From the NCBI GenBank assembly GCA_048463395.1, contig DBFWPL010000010.1:4404-68403 (forward strand): a DNA stretch of 64,000 nt, in the 5' to 3' direction. This DNA comes from JAGAJR01 sp048463395. Its GTDB lineage: Bacteria > Pseudomonadota > Alphaproteobacteria > RF32 > CAG-239. The first letter of the stretch is position 1. The number at the start of each line of letters is the position of its first letter. The notes under the pieces were generated by a model. That model had not been told where the DNA came from. It did no database searches and saw only the letters and a program-made list of their open reading frames with translations. The position numbers were made by a program, and so were the translations under genes. Shown piece by piece: positions 37,601 to 49,831 of the stretch.

Positions 37601-38816
37601 GCTCTTTTTCAACCATACGTTTAGCGGCTTTAATAGTTGTGGCGTGTCCATACAGTTCCAATTTTGCGTAAACAAACGGCTTAAACAATTCCAAAGCCAT
37701 TTTCTTCGGCAAACCGCACTGATGCAGTTTCAATTCAGGACCGACGGTAATAACGGAACGACCGGAATAGTCAACACGTTTACCCAACAAGTTCTGACGG
37801 AAACGACCTTGCTTACCTTTCAACATATCAGACAAAGATTTCAGCGGACGTTTGTTTGTACCGGTAATGGCACGGGCACGACGACCGTTATCAAACAATG
37901 CGTCAACAGCTTCCTGCAACATTCTCTTTTCATTGCGGATAATAATATCCGGAGCATGCAGTTCAATTAATCTCTTCAAACGATTGTTACGGTTAATAAC
38001 GCGACGATACAAATCGTTCAGGTCGGAAGTGGCAAAACGGCCGCCATCCAACGGAACCAACGGACGAAGCTCAGGCGGAATAACCGGCAGAACATCTAAG
38101 ACCATCCATTCCGGCTTAGTATTCGAATTGATAAATGCTTCAATAATCTTCAAACGTTTAATCAGTTTTTTGCGTTTTGCTTCGGAAGCATTGTCCTTCA
38201 ATTCTTCACGAATGGATTTTCTTTCAGCTTCCAAATCAATAGAGGCCAGAATTTCCTTTAAAGCTTCGGCACCGATACCGGCACGGAAAGAATCTTCACC
38301 ATATTCGTCAATGGCTTCCTGATACTGTTCTTCAGTCAAGAGTTCATTAACGCCTAACGGAGTCAAGCCCGGCTCGATAACGATATAGCTTTCGAAATAC
38401 AAAACTCTTTCCAAAGCTTTCATCGGAATATCCGTCAGGATGGAAATACGGCTTGGCAGAGATTTCAGGAACCAGATATGAGCAACCGGAGCAGCCAGCT
38501 CAATATGGCCCATTCTCTCACGACGAACTTTGGAAAGTGTAACTTCAACGCCGCACTTTTCGCAGACAACGCCGCGGTATTTCATTCTTTTATACTTACC
38601 GCACAAACATTCATAGTCTTTTACCGGACCAAAAATACGGGCACAAAACAGACCGTCGCGTTCCGGTTTGAACGTACGATAGTTAATCGTCTCAGGTTTT
38701 TTAACCTCACCGTAAGACCAAGAACGAATTTGTTCAGGAGAGGCTATTGAGATTTTGATTTGGTCAAAAGAATCACCGGAGACCTGTTGACCAAAAAACT
38801 TCATAATATCATTCAT
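34644..38816 (-). CDS. rpoC: RNA polymerase beta' subunit
   Basis: 1390 residues. N-terminal zinc site (CLCGKYKRM, VVCEKCGVEV), active-site Mg loop NADFDGDQMAVH, bridge helix region GARGSAAQMRQL, and the second zinc cluster with CETKNGVCAACYG. C-terminus is Glu/Ala rich. Follows rpoB after 20 bases. Confidence 0.98.
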   Translation of the reverse strand: MNDIMKFFGQQVSGDSFDQIKISIASPEQIRSWSYGEVKKPETINYRTFKPERDGLFCARIFGPVKDYECLCGKYKRMKYRGVVCEKCGVEVTLSKVRRERMGHIELAAPVAHIWFLKSLPSRISILTDIPMKALERVLYFESYIVIEPGLTPLGVNELLTEEQYQEAIDEYGEDSFRAGIGAEALKEILASIDLEAERKSIREELKDNASEAKRKKLIKRLKIIEAFINSNTKPEWMVLDVLPVIPPELRPLVPLDGGRFATSDLNDLYRRVINRNNRLKRLIELHAPDIIIRNEKRMLQEAVDALFDNGRRARAITGTNKRPLKSLSDMLKGKQGRFRQNLLGKRVDYSGRSVITVGPELKLHQCGLPKKMALELFKPFVYAKLELYGHATTIKAAKRMVEKERPEVWDILEEVIREHPVLLNRAPTLHRLGIQAFEPVLVEGKAIHLHPLVCTAFNADFDGDQMAVHVPLSVEAQLEARVLMMSTNNILSPASGKPIIVPSQDMVLGIYYLTYDADGLKGEGSVFSDFNEVEMALDAKAVDLHAKIKCRMEYVADDGEIKYGIVDTTPGRIIVSQILPKHKNVPFSLVNRLVKKKEIGEIIDIVYRHCGQKETVLFVDKIMTLGFTNACKAGISFGKDDLIVPDAKKGLIEDTEKQVKEFEQQYQNGLITKGEKYNKVVDIWASCTDKIADEMMKNISKTENGYINSVYMMAHSGARGSAAQMRQLAGMRGLMAKPSGEIIEQPIISNFKEGLTVLEYFNSTHGARKGLADTALKTANSGYLTRRLVDVAQDVVITETNCGTERGIIVRPVVDGGNVIVSIGDRILGRTIQEDIVHPETGEVLVQKGKLIDENDVEVVEKAGVEQVKIRSVLTCETKNGVCAACYGRDLARGTPVNIGEAVGVIAAQSIGEPGTQLTMRTFHIGGAASKSAEQASVEVPFAGVLKLENNHMVINSEGVGIVLARNCEIVIEDEKGREKSRHHIPYGSRVLAEEGSKVKKGQKVAEWDPFTIPVISEKAGKAELVDLINNVSIKESIDETTGIVSKVVIDWRSQSSSAGLKPSIILKDAKGKPVNFDNGKEVRYYLSVDAILTVDNGADVKVGDVIARIPRESSKTKDITGGLPRVAELFEARRPKDQAIISDIDGMVEFGKDYKAKQRITVVPKKGEALEYLIPKGRHLVVQDGDVVKKGDLLVEGTPAPHDILRVLGVEKLAEYLVKEVQDVYRLQGVKINDKHIEVIVSQMLRKVEVTKVGDTTFLIGEQVDRDVFEAENAKTIAEGGEPAEADPILLGITKASLQTKSFISAASFQETTRVLTEAAVAGKVDTLTGLKENVIVGRLIPAGTGTVLRALKKVAAQNDKEILALKEEAAQAQLEHSAEVKAEEPAE

Positions 38817-38836
38817 GTAAATAAAACTCCTTTACC

Positions 38837-43012
<4,176 letters not shown>

Positions 43013-43412
43013 TGTGCTTTCATCCCTTTGGTTAAGATTTCTGTAACAATCCTATCAGCCTAAACTGAAACCCGATTACAGAAGGGTTAAATATAATTAA
43101 AAGTTTTACAATCTCGCCAAACCCTCGGATACAGCCATATCCTCTTAACGATGATTACATACTAATACCAACTCTTAAAAAAGCGTAAAACAAATTTTGC
43201 ATTTAAAACGAGTCAAGGGCCTGATCCGACAGCCCTTTTTTTGAAAATAATTCTGCTCTAAACTTTCTCATCGGCACTCCGGCAATCAAGCTTAGAACTT
43301 AAGAATATTCCCAAACGTCTTCGGAAAAATTCTTAATAATACCGAAATACACGGAAAGGATTTGAAGAAAGACGCATCGCTTTCCCCAAATCCACCGTAT
43401 ATCAAAACTTAA
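43013..43412. other. rplL-rpoB intergenic region (400 bases)
   Basis: No ORF. It contains one clear hairpin at 43213-43239 (AAGGGC/GCCCTT, with a T run on the plus strand only), which on the minus-strand transcript lacks a T run. That fits an attenuation or RNase-processing site between rplL and rpoB, as known in other bacteria. The rest shows nothing I can name. Confidence 0.5.
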
Positions 43413-43787
43413 TTACTTAAGTTCAACTTTAGCACCAGCGGCTTCCAATTTAGCTTTGATTTCTTCAGCTTCAGCCTTAGGAGCAGCTTCTTTAACAGTT
43501 TTAGGAGCACCGTCAACCAAATCTTTAGCTTCTTTCAAGCCCAATTGTGTGATTGCACGGATTTCTTTAATAACGTTAATTTTGTTTGCACCGGCATCTG
43601 CCAAGATAACATCAAATTCATCTTTTTCTTCAGCAGCAGCGGCACCGGCGGCAGCACCACCGGCAGCAACGGCAACGGCAGCAGCGGCGGAAACGCCCCA
43701 TTTTTCTTCTAACATTTTTGACAAGTCAGCAGCTTCCATAACTGTCAAAGCTGACAATTCATCTACTAATTTGGCTAAATCGGCCAT
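43413..43787 (-). CDS. rplL: Ribosomal protein L7/L12
   Basis: 124 residues; acidic stalk protein. N-terminal dimer helix VDELSALTVMEAADLSKMLEE, Ala/Gly hinge and the C-terminal factor-binding domain (INVIKEIRAITQLGLKEAKDLVDGAP) in its usual length. Confidence 0.98.
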   Translation of the reverse strand: MADLAKLVDELSALTVMEAADLSKMLEEKWGVSAAAAVAVAAGGAAAGAAAAEEKDEFDVILADAGANKINVIKEIRAITQLGLKEAKDLVDGAPKTVKEAAPKAEAEEIKAKLEAAGAKVELK

Positions 43788-43845
43788 TTTTTTTCTCCAA
43801 TAAAATAAATTAAATCAAATTAAAAACTTTGTTACTCTCTCACTT

Positions 43846-43962
43846 AAAATTTTTTGTTTTTAGAACAATTAATACACTGCTGGTTTTGAGTGTAGCGTAC
43901 AACAGAAGTACATAAACGAAAAACCAACAAGTAATAACGGCATAAAAACAAAAAATAATTAA
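43846..43962. repeat. Long imperfect hairpin between rplJ and rplL
   Basis: A palindromic stretch of about 110 bases: outer arms TTTTTTGTTTTTA and TAAAAACAAAAAA, inner GGTTTT/AAAACC and a tip GCGTACAACAGAAGTAC. It occupies the rplJ-rplL gap and would be transcribed within that mRNA. Architecture and GTAC-bearing tip match the tandem hairpins at 33.2 kb and the one at 63.75 kb. Confidence 0.75.
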
Positions 43963-44441
43963 GCGGCTTCTTTCTCGCTGTAAGCCTTTGTAACTCTTGC
44001 CAACTGAGCGGCAGGAGCCTGTAAAAGACCGATAATTTTGGCTCTGAGTTCGTCCATAGACGGAATGGTCGCCAATTTATTGATTTCAGCTGTAGAAAGA
44101 ACACCTGTTCCCATAGCACCGCCGACAACAATCAATTTCTCATTGTTTTTGGAAAATTCAACACAAGCTTTACAAGCTGAGATTGGGTCGTTAGCAAAAG
44201 CGATTGCTGTCGGACCTTTGAACAAATCAGCCAAAGCTTCAAACTTTGTGCCTTTGAGAGCAAGACGAGTAATCCGGTTTTTAGTAACTCTGAAACCTGC
44301 ACCGGCTTTTCTGATATTGTCTCTTAATTCTGAAACTTCTTTAACTGTAAGACCTTTATAGTGTGATACAACTACGATTTCAGAACCATTAAACAATTCA
44401 GCCAATTCGCTGAGCAGTTGTGCTTTTTCTTCACGGTTCAC
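43959..44441 (-). CDS. rplJ: Ribosomal protein L10
   Basis: 160 residues, GTG start. N-terminal EEKAQLLSELAELF, central VVSHYKGLTVKEVSELR, and an Ala-rich C-terminal helix that binds L7/L12 (LQAPAAQLARVTKAY). Its 5' leader carries the L10 autoregulatory RNA. Confidence 0.97.
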   Translation of the reverse strand: MNREEKAQLLSELAELFNGSEIVVVSHYKGLTVKEVSELRDNIRKAGAGFRVTKNRITRLALKGTKFEALADLFKGPTAIAFANDPISACKACVEFSKNNEKLIVVGGAMGTGVLSTAEINKLATIPSMDELRAKIIGLLQAPAAQLARVTKAYSEKEAA

Positions 44442-44720
44442 TTATTTGTCTCCAAATTAAACATCCTTTGATACAAGACAAAAGATGCCATTTTTACACT
44501 TTCCACCGTCCTAAACCGATTTAAGGAGCTCTCCTTAAACAAGCCGTCCGGCGGGACCTAATCTGTCCAGGAGAAAAAAGATATTAAAATATTTCTCTAC
44601 TCCCGTCTGCGTAGGATATTTAAGATTTGAACTCTGCTCAAAACAACTTTCAAACATTGTTCCGACCACCTACGGTCTTGGACAGTTTTCAAGAGCGGAA
44701 CAAAACCCAAACTCTTGAAG
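44442..44720 (-). promoter_or_regulatory. L10 leader autoregulatory RNA
   Basis: The 359-base rplA-rplJ gap carries the conserved blocks of an L10-L12 binding leader on the minus strand: GACCGTAGGTGGTC (44664-44677) and CCTACGCAGACGGG (44602-44615), with GC-rich hairpins between them and rplJ. L10 represses its own operon by binding such a leader. Confidence 0.75.
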
Positions 44721-44723
44721 AGC

Positions 44724-44748
44724 GGGTGATGATCAAAGTTCATCACCC
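44724..44748 (-). other. Strong hairpin downstream of rplA
   Basis: Perfect 8-base stem GGGTGATG/CATCACCC about 50 bases after the rplA stop. On the minus strand no T run follows, so it is more likely a processing or stabilising structure than a terminator. Confidence 0.55.
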
Positions 44749-44800
44749 AAAACTTTTTCGCTTTAACCTGATATAAAAATCAGACCCGCCATGCAAATTT

Positions 44801-45487
44801 TTACAAAGCAGCAGCGTCAACTTTTACGCCGACACCCATGGTGCTGCTCAAAGTAATCTTTTTAATATAAGTACCTTTAGCACCTTGAGGTTTTGCTTTA
44901 ATAATCGCATCCAAGAAGGTTTTGGCATTCTCATAAATCTGTTCTTCAGAGAAAGAAGCCTTTGCGATACCGGCATGAACAATACCTGTTTTTTCAACAC
45001 GATATTGAACTTCACCGGCCTTAGCCTTCTTAACGGCATTAGCAACATCAGCGGTAACCGTACCCAATTTAGGGTTTGGCATCAAGCCTTTAGGACCCAG
45101 AACGCGGGCAACCTTACCGGCCAACCCCATCATATCCGGAGTAGCGATACATCTGTCGAAATCAATTTTACCGGAAAGGATAGAGTCGATTAAGTTTTCG
45201 GCACCGACAACATCAGCACCGGCAGCCTTAGCCTCGTCAGCTTTTTCCCCCTGAGCCAAAACGGCAACGCGGATGGTTTTACCCGTACCGTGAGGCAGAG
45301 AGCAAACACCGCGAACCATCTGGTCGGCGTGTTTCGGATCTACGCCCAGATTGATTGCAACATCAATTGTTTCGTCAAATTTTGCAGTCGCATTTGTTTT
45401 AACGATCTTAACAGCTTCATTCAAAGCATAAGCCTGATTTTTATCAACTGTTTTATAAGCGTTTACGATTCTTTTTCCCTGCATCAT
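44801..45487 (-). CDS. rplA: Ribosomal protein L1
   Basis: 228 residues from the ATG at 45487, which is placed after GGAG; a TTG further upstream overlaps the end of rplK and is unlikely. Typical L1: DVAINLGVDPKHADQMVRG, KFDRC-type loop and VLGPKGLMPNPK. L1 also represses its own operon. Confidence 0.97.
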   Translation of the reverse strand: MMQGKRIVNAYKTVDKNQAYALNEAVKIVKTNATAKFDETIDVAINLGVDPKHADQMVRGVCSLPHGTGKTIRVAVLAQGEKADEAKAAGADVVGAENLIDSILSGKIDFDRCIATPDMMGLAGKVARVLGPKGLMPNPKLGTVTADVANAVKKAKAGEVQYRVEKTGIVHAGIAKASFSEEQIYENAKTFLDAIIKAKPQGAKGTYIKKITLSSTMGVGVKVDAAAL

Positions 45488-45488
45488 A

Positions 45489-45926
45489 CTACTCCACAAC
45501 CTTAATACCCATAGAAACAGCCTGACCTTTAACCATGTTCATTGCAGACTCAACTGTAGAACAGTTCAAATCCGGCAACTTGGCTTCGGCGATTTCTTTA
45601 ACCTGAGCAATTGTAATCTGACCGGCAACAACTTTGCCCGGTTCTTTTGAAGCAGATTTAACATTGGCAGCTTTCTTAATATAATAAGAAACCGGCGGAA
45701 GTTTTGTTTCAAAAGTAAAAGATTTGTCTTCATAGGCCGTAATAACAACCGGAACAGGAATACCCGGTTCCATCTTCTGAGTAGCAGCATTAAATGCTTT
45801 GCAGAATTCCATAATATTCAAGCCTTTTTGACCCAAAGCAGGACCAACCGGCGGAGAAGGGTTAGCTTTTCCGGCAGGGATTTGAAGCTTGATTAATCCT
45901 AAAATTTTCTTTTTAGACTTAGCCAT
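45489..45926 (-). CDS. rplK: Ribosomal protein L11
   Basis: 145 residues with the start at 45926, seven bases after AGAGG; the upstream in-frame ATG lies too close to it. LIKLQIPAGKANPSPPVGPALGQ is the thiostrepton-binding domain (shown as AGKANPSPPVGPALGQ). C-terminal NCSTVESAMNMVKGQAVSMG. Confidence 0.97.
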   Translation of the reverse strand: MAKSKKKILGLIKLQIPAGKANPSPPVGPALGQKGLNIMEFCKAFNAATQKMEPGIPVPVVITAYEDKSFTFETKLPPVSYYIKKAANVKSASKEPGKVVAGQITIAQVKEIAEAKLPDLNCSTVESAMNMVKGQAVSMGIKVVE

Positions 45927-46140
45927 TTTCATACCTCTGTTAGGTTTTGTGGTAACAAGACGATGGCTCGCCTCCCACAAAATTAATTAAAATTTACGAT
46001 TCGCACTCTTCAAAGGCAGATTCCTCCCTTTCAGAGTCGCCTTTGTATATCACAACCGATTCAATTTGCAAGTATTTTTTCAAAAAAATTTCGATTCAAG
46101 TCGTTGATTCGATTCAGAAAAATCACATAAAAATTAAACA

Positions 46141-46160
46141 GCCCTCCGAAGAGGGCTTTT
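46141..46160 (-). terminator. Terminator after mscL
   Basis: Stem GCCCTC/GAGGGC, which reads TTCG in the loop on the minus strand, followed by a T-rich tail. It closes mscL before rplK. Confidence 0.75.
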
Positions 46161-46161
46161 C

Positions 46162-46665
46162 TTATTTTTTAGATTTTTTAGACACTTCCAAATCCGAGGT
46201 ACAATGCGGACACTTAACTGCCTCAATGGCAATCTCAGAACAGCAGTAAGGACATTTTTTTGTCGTCGGAGCTTTTTTTGCCTCGGCGGCAGCTTCCTGT
46301 TTCAACATTTTAGCCTGAAGTTCGTTAATAGCTTTAATCAAAATGAAAACGGCAAAAGCCACGATTGTAAAACTGATAATGGCATTAACAAACAAACCGA
46401 TGTTCATTGTAATGGCACCGGCATTCTGAGCGGCGTCCAAAGACACATACGGACCGGCTTTCTCGGCACCGTCTTTCAAAACAACAAACAAATTTGAGAA
46501 ATCAACTTTTCCCAACAGCAAACCGATAGGCGGCATAATAACGTCTTTAACCAAAGAGTCGACAATTTTACCGAAAGCAGCACCTATGATAATACCGACA
46601 GCCATATCAATGACATTGCCTCTCATTGCAAATTTTTTAAATTCATTAATAAAGTTCTTAAACAT
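46162..46665 (-). CDS. mscL: Large-conductance mechanosensitive channel with C-terminal zinc ribbon
   Basis: 167 residues. MscL core: FVRRGNV-type N-terminus (here FAMRGNVIDMAVGIIIGAAFGKI), first helix, periplasmic loop and second helix near 80-105. An added tail after about 130 has CPYC and CPHC knuckles (KKCPYCCSEI; VKCPHCTSD), a zinc ribbon. It lies between nusG and rplK with its own terminators on both sides, so it is not in the ribosomal operons. Confidence 0.93.
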   Translation of the reverse strand: MFKNFINEFKKFAMRGNVIDMAVGIIIGAAFGKIVDSLVKDVIMPPIGLLLGKVDFSNLFVVLKDGAEKAGPYVSLDAAQNAGAITMNIGLFVNAIISFTIVAFAVFILIKAINELQAKMLKQEAAAEAKKAPTTKKCPYCCSEIAIEAVKCPHCTSDLEVSKKSKK

Positions 46666-46684
46666 TTTCTCCTCCTTGATACGA

Positions 46685-46711
46685 AAAAAGTTCTCCTGAT
46701 GAGAACTTTTT
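46685..46711 (-). terminator. Terminator after nusG
   Basis: Stem AAAAAGTTCTC/GAGAACTTTTT, symmetric, with a T run on either side. It ends secE-nusG before the mscL gene. Confidence 0.85.
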
Positions 46712-46732
46712 CTTATTAAAAAACACTAACTG

Positions 46733-47263
46733 TTAAATTTTTTCTACTTGTGAAAATTCCAACTCAACCGGTGTGGAACGTCCGAAAATAGAAACAGAAA
46801 CTTTCAAACGGGCTTTTTCGGCATCAACGTCTTCAACCAAGCCCACAAAAGAAGCAAACGGACCGTCGACAACACGAATTTGTTCACCAACTTCATAGTC
46901 AACAACAGTCTGAGGTCTCTCAACACCATCCTGCATCTGTGTAATGATACGTTGAGCCTCAGCTTCCGTAATTGGCTGCGGTTTATTGCGGCTGCCCAAA
47001 AATCCCGTAACTTTCGGAGTATTCTTTACAACATGCCAGCAATCATCCGTCATTTCCATCTTAATTAAAACATAACCAGGGAAAAACTTACGTTCACTGT
47101 TTACTTTCGCACCTTTCTTAACTTCAACAATATCTTCTGTCGGAACAATCACTTCCAGAATTTTGTCTTCCATTTTTTTCAAAACAGCTTGTTCACGAAT
47201 AGATTCGGCAACCTTTTTCTCCGAACCGGAATAAACATGAAGAACATACCAACGTGCTGACAT
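46733..47263 (-). CDS. nusG: Transcription antitermination factor NusG
   Basis: 176 residues, start at 47263 after GGAG inside secE's end. NGN domain (ARWYVLHVYSGSEKKVAESI), KOW motif in the C-terminal domain (EQIRVVDGPFASFVGLVEDVD). Standard secE-nusG pair. Confidence 0.97.
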   Translation of the reverse strand: MSARWYVLHVYSGSEKKVAESIREQAVLKKMEDKILEVIVPTEDIVEVKKGAKVNSERKFFPGYVLIKMEMTDDCWHVVKNTPKVTGFLGSRNKPQPITEAEAQRIITQMQDGVERPQTVVDYEVGEQIRVVDGPFASFVGLVEDVDAEKARLKVSVSIFGRSTPVELEFSQVEKI

Positions 47264-47267
47264 ACAA

Positions 47268-47465
47268 CTAAACTCCAAGACCAAATATTAACTGCACCAT
47301 CCAACCGAGAATCTGATCAACAAAGAAAAAGAAAGCTGCGGCAATTGATACCAAAATGATAACCATTGTCGACGTTTGCAAAACTTCTTTTCTGGTTGGC
47401 CAAGTAACTTTCTTGACTTCCTGCTTTACTTGTCTAAAAAACTGTATTGGACTAACTTTTGCCAT
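47268..47465 (-). CDS. secE: Preprotein translocase subunit SecE
   Basis: 65-residue single-helix form typical outside enterobacteria: FFRQVKQEVKKVTWPTRKEV then the helix MVIILVSIAAAFFFFVDQIL. Its stop lies just before nusG. Confidence 0.97.
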   Translation of the reverse strand: MAKVSPIQFFRQVKQEVKKVTWPTRKEVLQTSTMVIILVSIAAAFFFFVDQILGWMVQLIFGLGV

Positions 47466-47590
47466 GGATCCTATCCATTATAAATAAAATTAAAACAATT
47501 CACTTCGAAGATGAAATGAAAAATGACGGGACACAACTATACAACGCACAAAGCGATATAAGCACAAAATGCCCCTTGCTTAATGCCGCC

Positions 47591-47619
47591 AACATATTAA
47601 ATTCTTTTTGATATGTCAA
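47591..47619 (-). promoter_or_regulatory. Promoter for secE-nusG
   Basis: On the minus strand TTGACA and TATGTT are spaced by 17 bases, about 125 bases before the secE start. The -35 box is perfect; the -10 box matches four of six. Confidence 0.6.
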
Positions 47620-47815
47620 TAAATAATTCTCGGTGCCCTCAAATAATCTTAGCCATTTTCAGATTACCGATATCTCCTCCGGTTACCCCCAAAGCTTCTC
47701 TGGTTATATCGGATATTTACCCTCTTCCACAAATGACATGATACTCAAATCTCAAAAGGGTGTAAAAATTACACCCTTCCATACAACTTTATTCTGAATA
47801 ATAAAAAACATCAAA

Positions 47816-47828
47816 CAATCCACGGACT
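47816..47828 (+). repeat. 13-base direct repeat, left copy
   Basis: CAATCCACGGACT, then A and TTAT. The same 13 bases occur at 49019-49031 followed by T and TTAT, so 17 of 18 positions agree. The pair brackets the cupin/HxlR genes and repeat A. Confidence 0.7.
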
Positions 47829-47875
47829 ATTATGGTAAAAGAAAAGCTATCTTCCTCTTAACACTTTCTCAAAAA

Positions 47876-48304
47876 TTATTTTTTGAAATTATATATTCCG
47901 CTATTTGCAACAACCATACCCATATCTGTTCCCGTGAAATGAACAACATCTGGTCTATTTGTCGTTCCAAAATCTAAATAAACAAGTTTTTCTGTTTGAG
48001 ATGGGTTAGAAATAACGTGAGAACCACTTTCATTCGCAGGAAAACAAATCGCATCGCCTTGTTTCAAACGAATATCTCCATTTATGGTTTTAACCAAGGC
48101 TTCGCCACTAATAATGTAAAAAACTTCCTCGTTTTCTTCGTGGTAATGATAGCCATACGCATATTTTTGCGGTTCAACTTCAACAAAATTTGCCGAACAT
48201 TTAGTAATATCATCAATAATCGGTTTAACAGTAAATTGATTATCTGCTTCACCTTGAACTTGTCCTTTAGCAGTTTGATAATTTTTAACAATAATCTCTT
48301 GCAT
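47876..48304 (-). CDS. Small cupin-domain protein
   Basis: 142 residues starting at 48304 (GGGAGAG ribosome site). Cupin motifs: YHYHEENEEVFYIISGEALVKT, and HVISNPSQTEKLVYLD. His residues at the first motif could bind metal. Divergent from the HxlR regulator, which suggests the regulator controls it. Substrate unknown. Confidence 0.88.
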   Translation of the reverse strand: MQEIIVKNYQTAKGQVQGEADNQFTVKPIIDDITKCSANFVEVEPQKYAYGYHYHEENEEVFYIISGEALVKTINGDIRLKQGDAICFPANESGSHVISNPSQTEKLVYLDFGTTNRPDVVHFTGTDMGMVVANSGIYNFKK

Positions 48305-48428
48305 TTGTTCTCTCCCTAAAAAGTGTTGCAACTAAAAACAATAGAGTTATAATGCAACTAATATTAAAATGTAAAGTAGGCACCATTTTATTACATAGTA
48401 TTCAAAAAGTAACTTTTGGGAATTTGTT

Positions 48429-48755
48429 ATGATTTCAAACAAAAAAAATTTAGATTGCCCTGTTGCCACAACTATAAATTTGATAGGAAATAAATGGAAA
48501 TTACTCATTATTCGTGATTTGCTTCAAGGAACAAAACGCTTCGGCGAATTACGAAAAAGTCTAACAGGCATCAGCCAACGAGTTTTGACTGAAAATTTAA
48601 GAGAAATGGAAACTGATGGTTTGCTAAACAGGCAAGTTTTTGCCGAGGTTCCGCCTCGCGTTGAATATTCGTTAAATAAAACCGGTTTATCGTTGCAGCC
48701 GATTATCATGGATATGGCCGATTGGGGAACTAAATATAAAAACAATCAATTGTAA
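48429..48755 (+). CDS. HxlR-family transcriptional regulator
   Basis: 108-residue winged-helix regulator: CPVATTINLIGNKWKLLIIRDLL, RFGELRKSLTGISQRVLTENLREME, GLLNRQVFAEVPPRVEYSLN. The one Cys near residue 10 fits redox-sensing members of the family. Divergent to the cupin gene across 124 bases. Confidence 0.92.
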   Translation: MISNKKNLDCPVATTINLIGNKWKLLIIRDLLQGTKRFGELRKSLTGISQRVLTENLREMETDGLLNRQVFAEVPPRVEYSLNKTGLSLQPIIMDMADWGTKYKNNQL

Positions 48756-48816
48756 AAAATAATTTTAACATAATGCCGTCTGCGTCTGTATGTTAAATGA
48801 CTATTTTGAAAAATAA

Positions 48817-49008
48817 TATATCCCCCAACCCTATAGAATTCCGATCGTATCAAATGCTTGTAAAATTTAGTTGTTCGCACAAATAGAAAGCTTTAGCTTT
48901 TGTAGCAGTGCAAAATAGCATTGGCTGCAATATCTTACACGGACTCAACTAAACTATTGATTTATAAAGGAAAAGACGCTTTTCAGCGTCTTTATCTTAA
49001 CTGGCAGG
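48817..49008 (-). repeat. Repeat A: tRNA-flank-like sequence with minus-strand terminator
   Basis: About 190 bases, diverged copy of repeat B. Shared blocks: ATCAAATGCTTGTAAAA, CACGGACTCA, a hairpin AAGACGCT/AGCGTCTT (48973-48992) and the end TGGCAGG (49002-49008). Read on the minus strand it is CCTGCCA, then a terminator with a T run, as after a tRNA gene. Confidence 0.7.
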
Positions 49009-49018
49009 ACACATAGTG

Positions 49019-49031
49019 CAATCCACGGACT
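49019..49031 (+). repeat. 13-base direct repeat, right copy
   Basis: Second copy of CAATCCACGGACT, 11 bases after repeat A. Confidence 0.7.
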
Positions 49032-49074
49032 TTTATAAAATCTACTTTTCATTTTATATCATAAAAACTAGATT

Positions 49075-49784
49075 TCAATTTAATAATAACCTATAAGGTT
49101 GAACATTCTCATCATCTTCATTAATATTAATTTCTTGAACTTCTTGAGTATTTGTTTTGATATTATTGGCTAAAACATATAGCATATATGGCATAACAAC
49201 TTTAAGTTCGCCAGAACTTCCCACACTTGTAACTATAGTATTCCATAACTGGTCACCGATATCCTTTTTATTTTTTATAACTTTTCTAGCCTCTAAATAT
49301 AAATACCTTATATATAAAACTTTAGTCTGATTAACAGGCGTCCACCCTGTAATTCCGTATTGAGGTGTATATTCTGTATGTGAAGAAATAGTTCCTGTAT
49401 AGTTACCAAACCCCGTATTTTGCATATAAATATCTCCTGATGATGTTGATGATGAAATACCTGTAACTCCATAAGAAGGAATAACAGTCGTGTAATTTAC
49501 AAGTTGAGGTTCAGATATTCCATAATCAAAAAATATCACACAATTTGCTTTACTAAATTTATCTACAATTTTAACTCCAGAATTTTCTAAAACATCAATT
49601 AAAGACGAAATATAACGTTTATTAATTATTGTTTTTTCATCTTTATCAGTAGCCGATATAAGGGCACAATTATTATAATTAACTAATTCACTTTCTGGAA
49701 GAGATATTGCTGTACTTTTACACTAAAACTTGTTGATGCACAACCAGCCAATAAAATTGGCAAAAATAAATAAAAATTTTTCAT
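49075..49784 (-). pseudogene. Lipoprotein gene broken by a one-base frameshift
   Basis: From the ATG at 49784 the reading frame gives a lipoprotein signal with lipobox LLAGC (Cys at 15) and then runs into a stop. In the next frame it continues as STAISLPESELVNYNN and on to the end (IPSYGVTGIS, YTGTISSHTEY, TKVLYIRYLYLEARKV). One added A in the AAAA run at 49716-49719 would join both halves into one ~235-residue lipoprotein of unknown function. It may be a true lesion, slippage or a sequencing error. Confidence 0.75.
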
Positions 49785-49831
49785 TACACATATACCCATC
49801 TTACCATTATATTTTAAGAGTTTTTACTTAC

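Larger units (their letters stand above)
47466..47875. other. secE upstream region and left edge of the accessory region
   Basis: 410 bases without a credible gene. It holds the secE promoter, a hairpin AAGGGTGTAA/TTACACCCTT at 47756-47779 and, at 47816-47828, one copy of a 13-base motif repeated at 49019. tRNA-Trp would normally lie close upstream of secE; instead accessory DNA starts near here. Confidence 0.6.
48756..49074. other. Gap holding repeat A
   Basis: 319 bases without a gene. It contains repeat A and the second 13-base motif copy. Nothing else is visible. Confidence 0.6.

Noticed and set aside
43213..43239. Plus-strand terminator in the rplL-rpoB gap
   Set aside because: Its T run is on the strand opposite to all genes there; kept only as a possible processing hairpin.
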